Shown here: positions 63,644 through 64,000 of the stretch, piece after piece
Position numbering within the stretch: the stretch's first letter is position 1
How the letters are laid out: each line of letters opens with the position of its first letter
NCBI RefSeq assembly: GCF_009646115.1
Contig: NZ_CP045720.1
Location: forward strand, 496,001-560,000
Length of the DNA: 64,000 nt
Reading direction: 5' to 3'
Source of the DNA: Pantoea eucalypti
GTDB taxonomy: Bacteria > Pseudomonadota > Gammaproteobacteria > Enterobacterales > Enterobacteriaceae
Program-made: the position numbers and the translations under genes
Notes under the pieces: generated by a model
The model's database searches: none
What the model saw: only the letters and a program-made list of their open reading frames with translations
Told to the model about the DNA's origin: nothing

Positions 63644-64000
63644 TTACTCTTCTTCGGTTTTGGTCAGGTTCAGCACGGGTGGTCGTTCATCAATGCGGGT
63701 GACCAGCAGCTGATCGATACGGTAGCTATCGATATCTACCACTTCGAACTTATAGCCAGCAAACTTCACAAAATCGGTACGCTTTGGAATCTTACGCAGC
63801 ATATACATCATAAAGCCGCCGATGGTTTCGTAGTTGCCTGACTGCGGGAAATCATCGATGTCCAGCACGCGCATTACGTCATCAATCGGTGTGCCGCCTT
63901 CAACCAGCCATGAATTCTCATCGCGCGCCACGATCTGCTCTTCCATGCCCTGACCGACCAGATCGCCCATCAGTGTGGTCATGACGTCATTCAGCGTAAT
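63644..64000 (-). CDS. paeA: CBS/CorC_HlyC-domain membrane protein, C-terminal part (YtfL/PaeA)
   Basis: The last 119 codons of a hemolysin-C-like UPF0053 protein enter the window from the right edge: the end of a CBS pair (TLNDVMTTLMGDLVG) and the CorC_HlyC domain with VEGGTPIDDVMRVL and TIGGFMMYMLRKIPKRTD. Position after ytfK matches E. coli ytfL, renamed paeA for its role in polyamine (cadaverine, putrescine) export. The membrane part lies outside the window, so substrate assignment rests on synteny. Confidence 0.88.
   Translation of the reverse strand: MTLNDVMTTLMGDLVGQGMEEQIVARDENSWLVEGGTPIDDVMRVLDIDDFPQSGNYETIGGFMMYMLRKIPKRTDFVKFAGYKFEVVDIDSYRIDQLLVTRIDERPPVLNLTKTEEE

Overview
The window is ordinary-composition chromosomal DNA of a gammaproteobacterium in the Enterobacterales. 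Nearly every gene has a close, same-length E. coli counterpart. Several arrangements point to the Erwiniaceae (Pantoea or Erwinia type) rather than Escherichia: aroQ sits upstream of accB, msrPQ lies beside csrD, the ula, cycA and yjfI-yjfC blocks known from E. coli are absent, and mdh is joined directly to mscM. The family assignment is an inference from gene order and protein similarity recalled from memory. I see no prophage, integrase, transposase or CRISPR array.

Layout, left part (E. coli 73-minute type block): accC (partial)-accB-aroQ (minus), msrQ-msrP (minus), csrD, the shape operon mreBCD with maf and rng, then yhdP and tldD, all on plus. Next come aaeR (minus) and the divergent efflux operon aaeXAB, a GabD-like aldehyde dehydrogenase and yhcO. 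Three tandem yhcN-type DUF1471 genes follow on minus, then argR (minus) and mdh (plus). A shared terminator after mdh marks a synteny junction.

Right part (E. coli 94-96-minute type block): mscM-psd and rsgA (minus), orn, three identical tRNA-Gly(GCC) genes (glyVXY type), and a 348-base gene-free stretch with DnaA boxes and an IHF site that looks like datA. Then queG (minus) diverges from nnr-tsaE-amiB-mutL-miaA-hfq-hflX-hflK-hflC-yjeT-purA, nsrR-rnr-rlmB and aidB. After these lie bsmA and a chemoreceptor (minus), yjfP, a small secreted protein, the rpsF-priB-rpsR-rplI operon, ytfB (minus), fklB, cpdB (minus), cysQ, ytfJ (minus), ytfK and the end of ytfL/paeA.

Functionally the window covers fatty-acid initiation, cell shape, envelope repair and lipid synthesis, RNA processing and decay (rng, orn, rnr, hfq, csrD), ribosome assembly and proteins, tRNA modification, mismatch repair, nitric-oxide sensing and arginine control. 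The most interesting items are non-coding: the datA-like locus, an argR promoter built inside phased ATGCA half-sites, two copies of a palindromic dispersed repeat, and a long stem in the rpsF leader. The triplicated DUF1471 array and an NsrR with a shortened cysteine loop also stand out. I found no obviously new multi-gene system.
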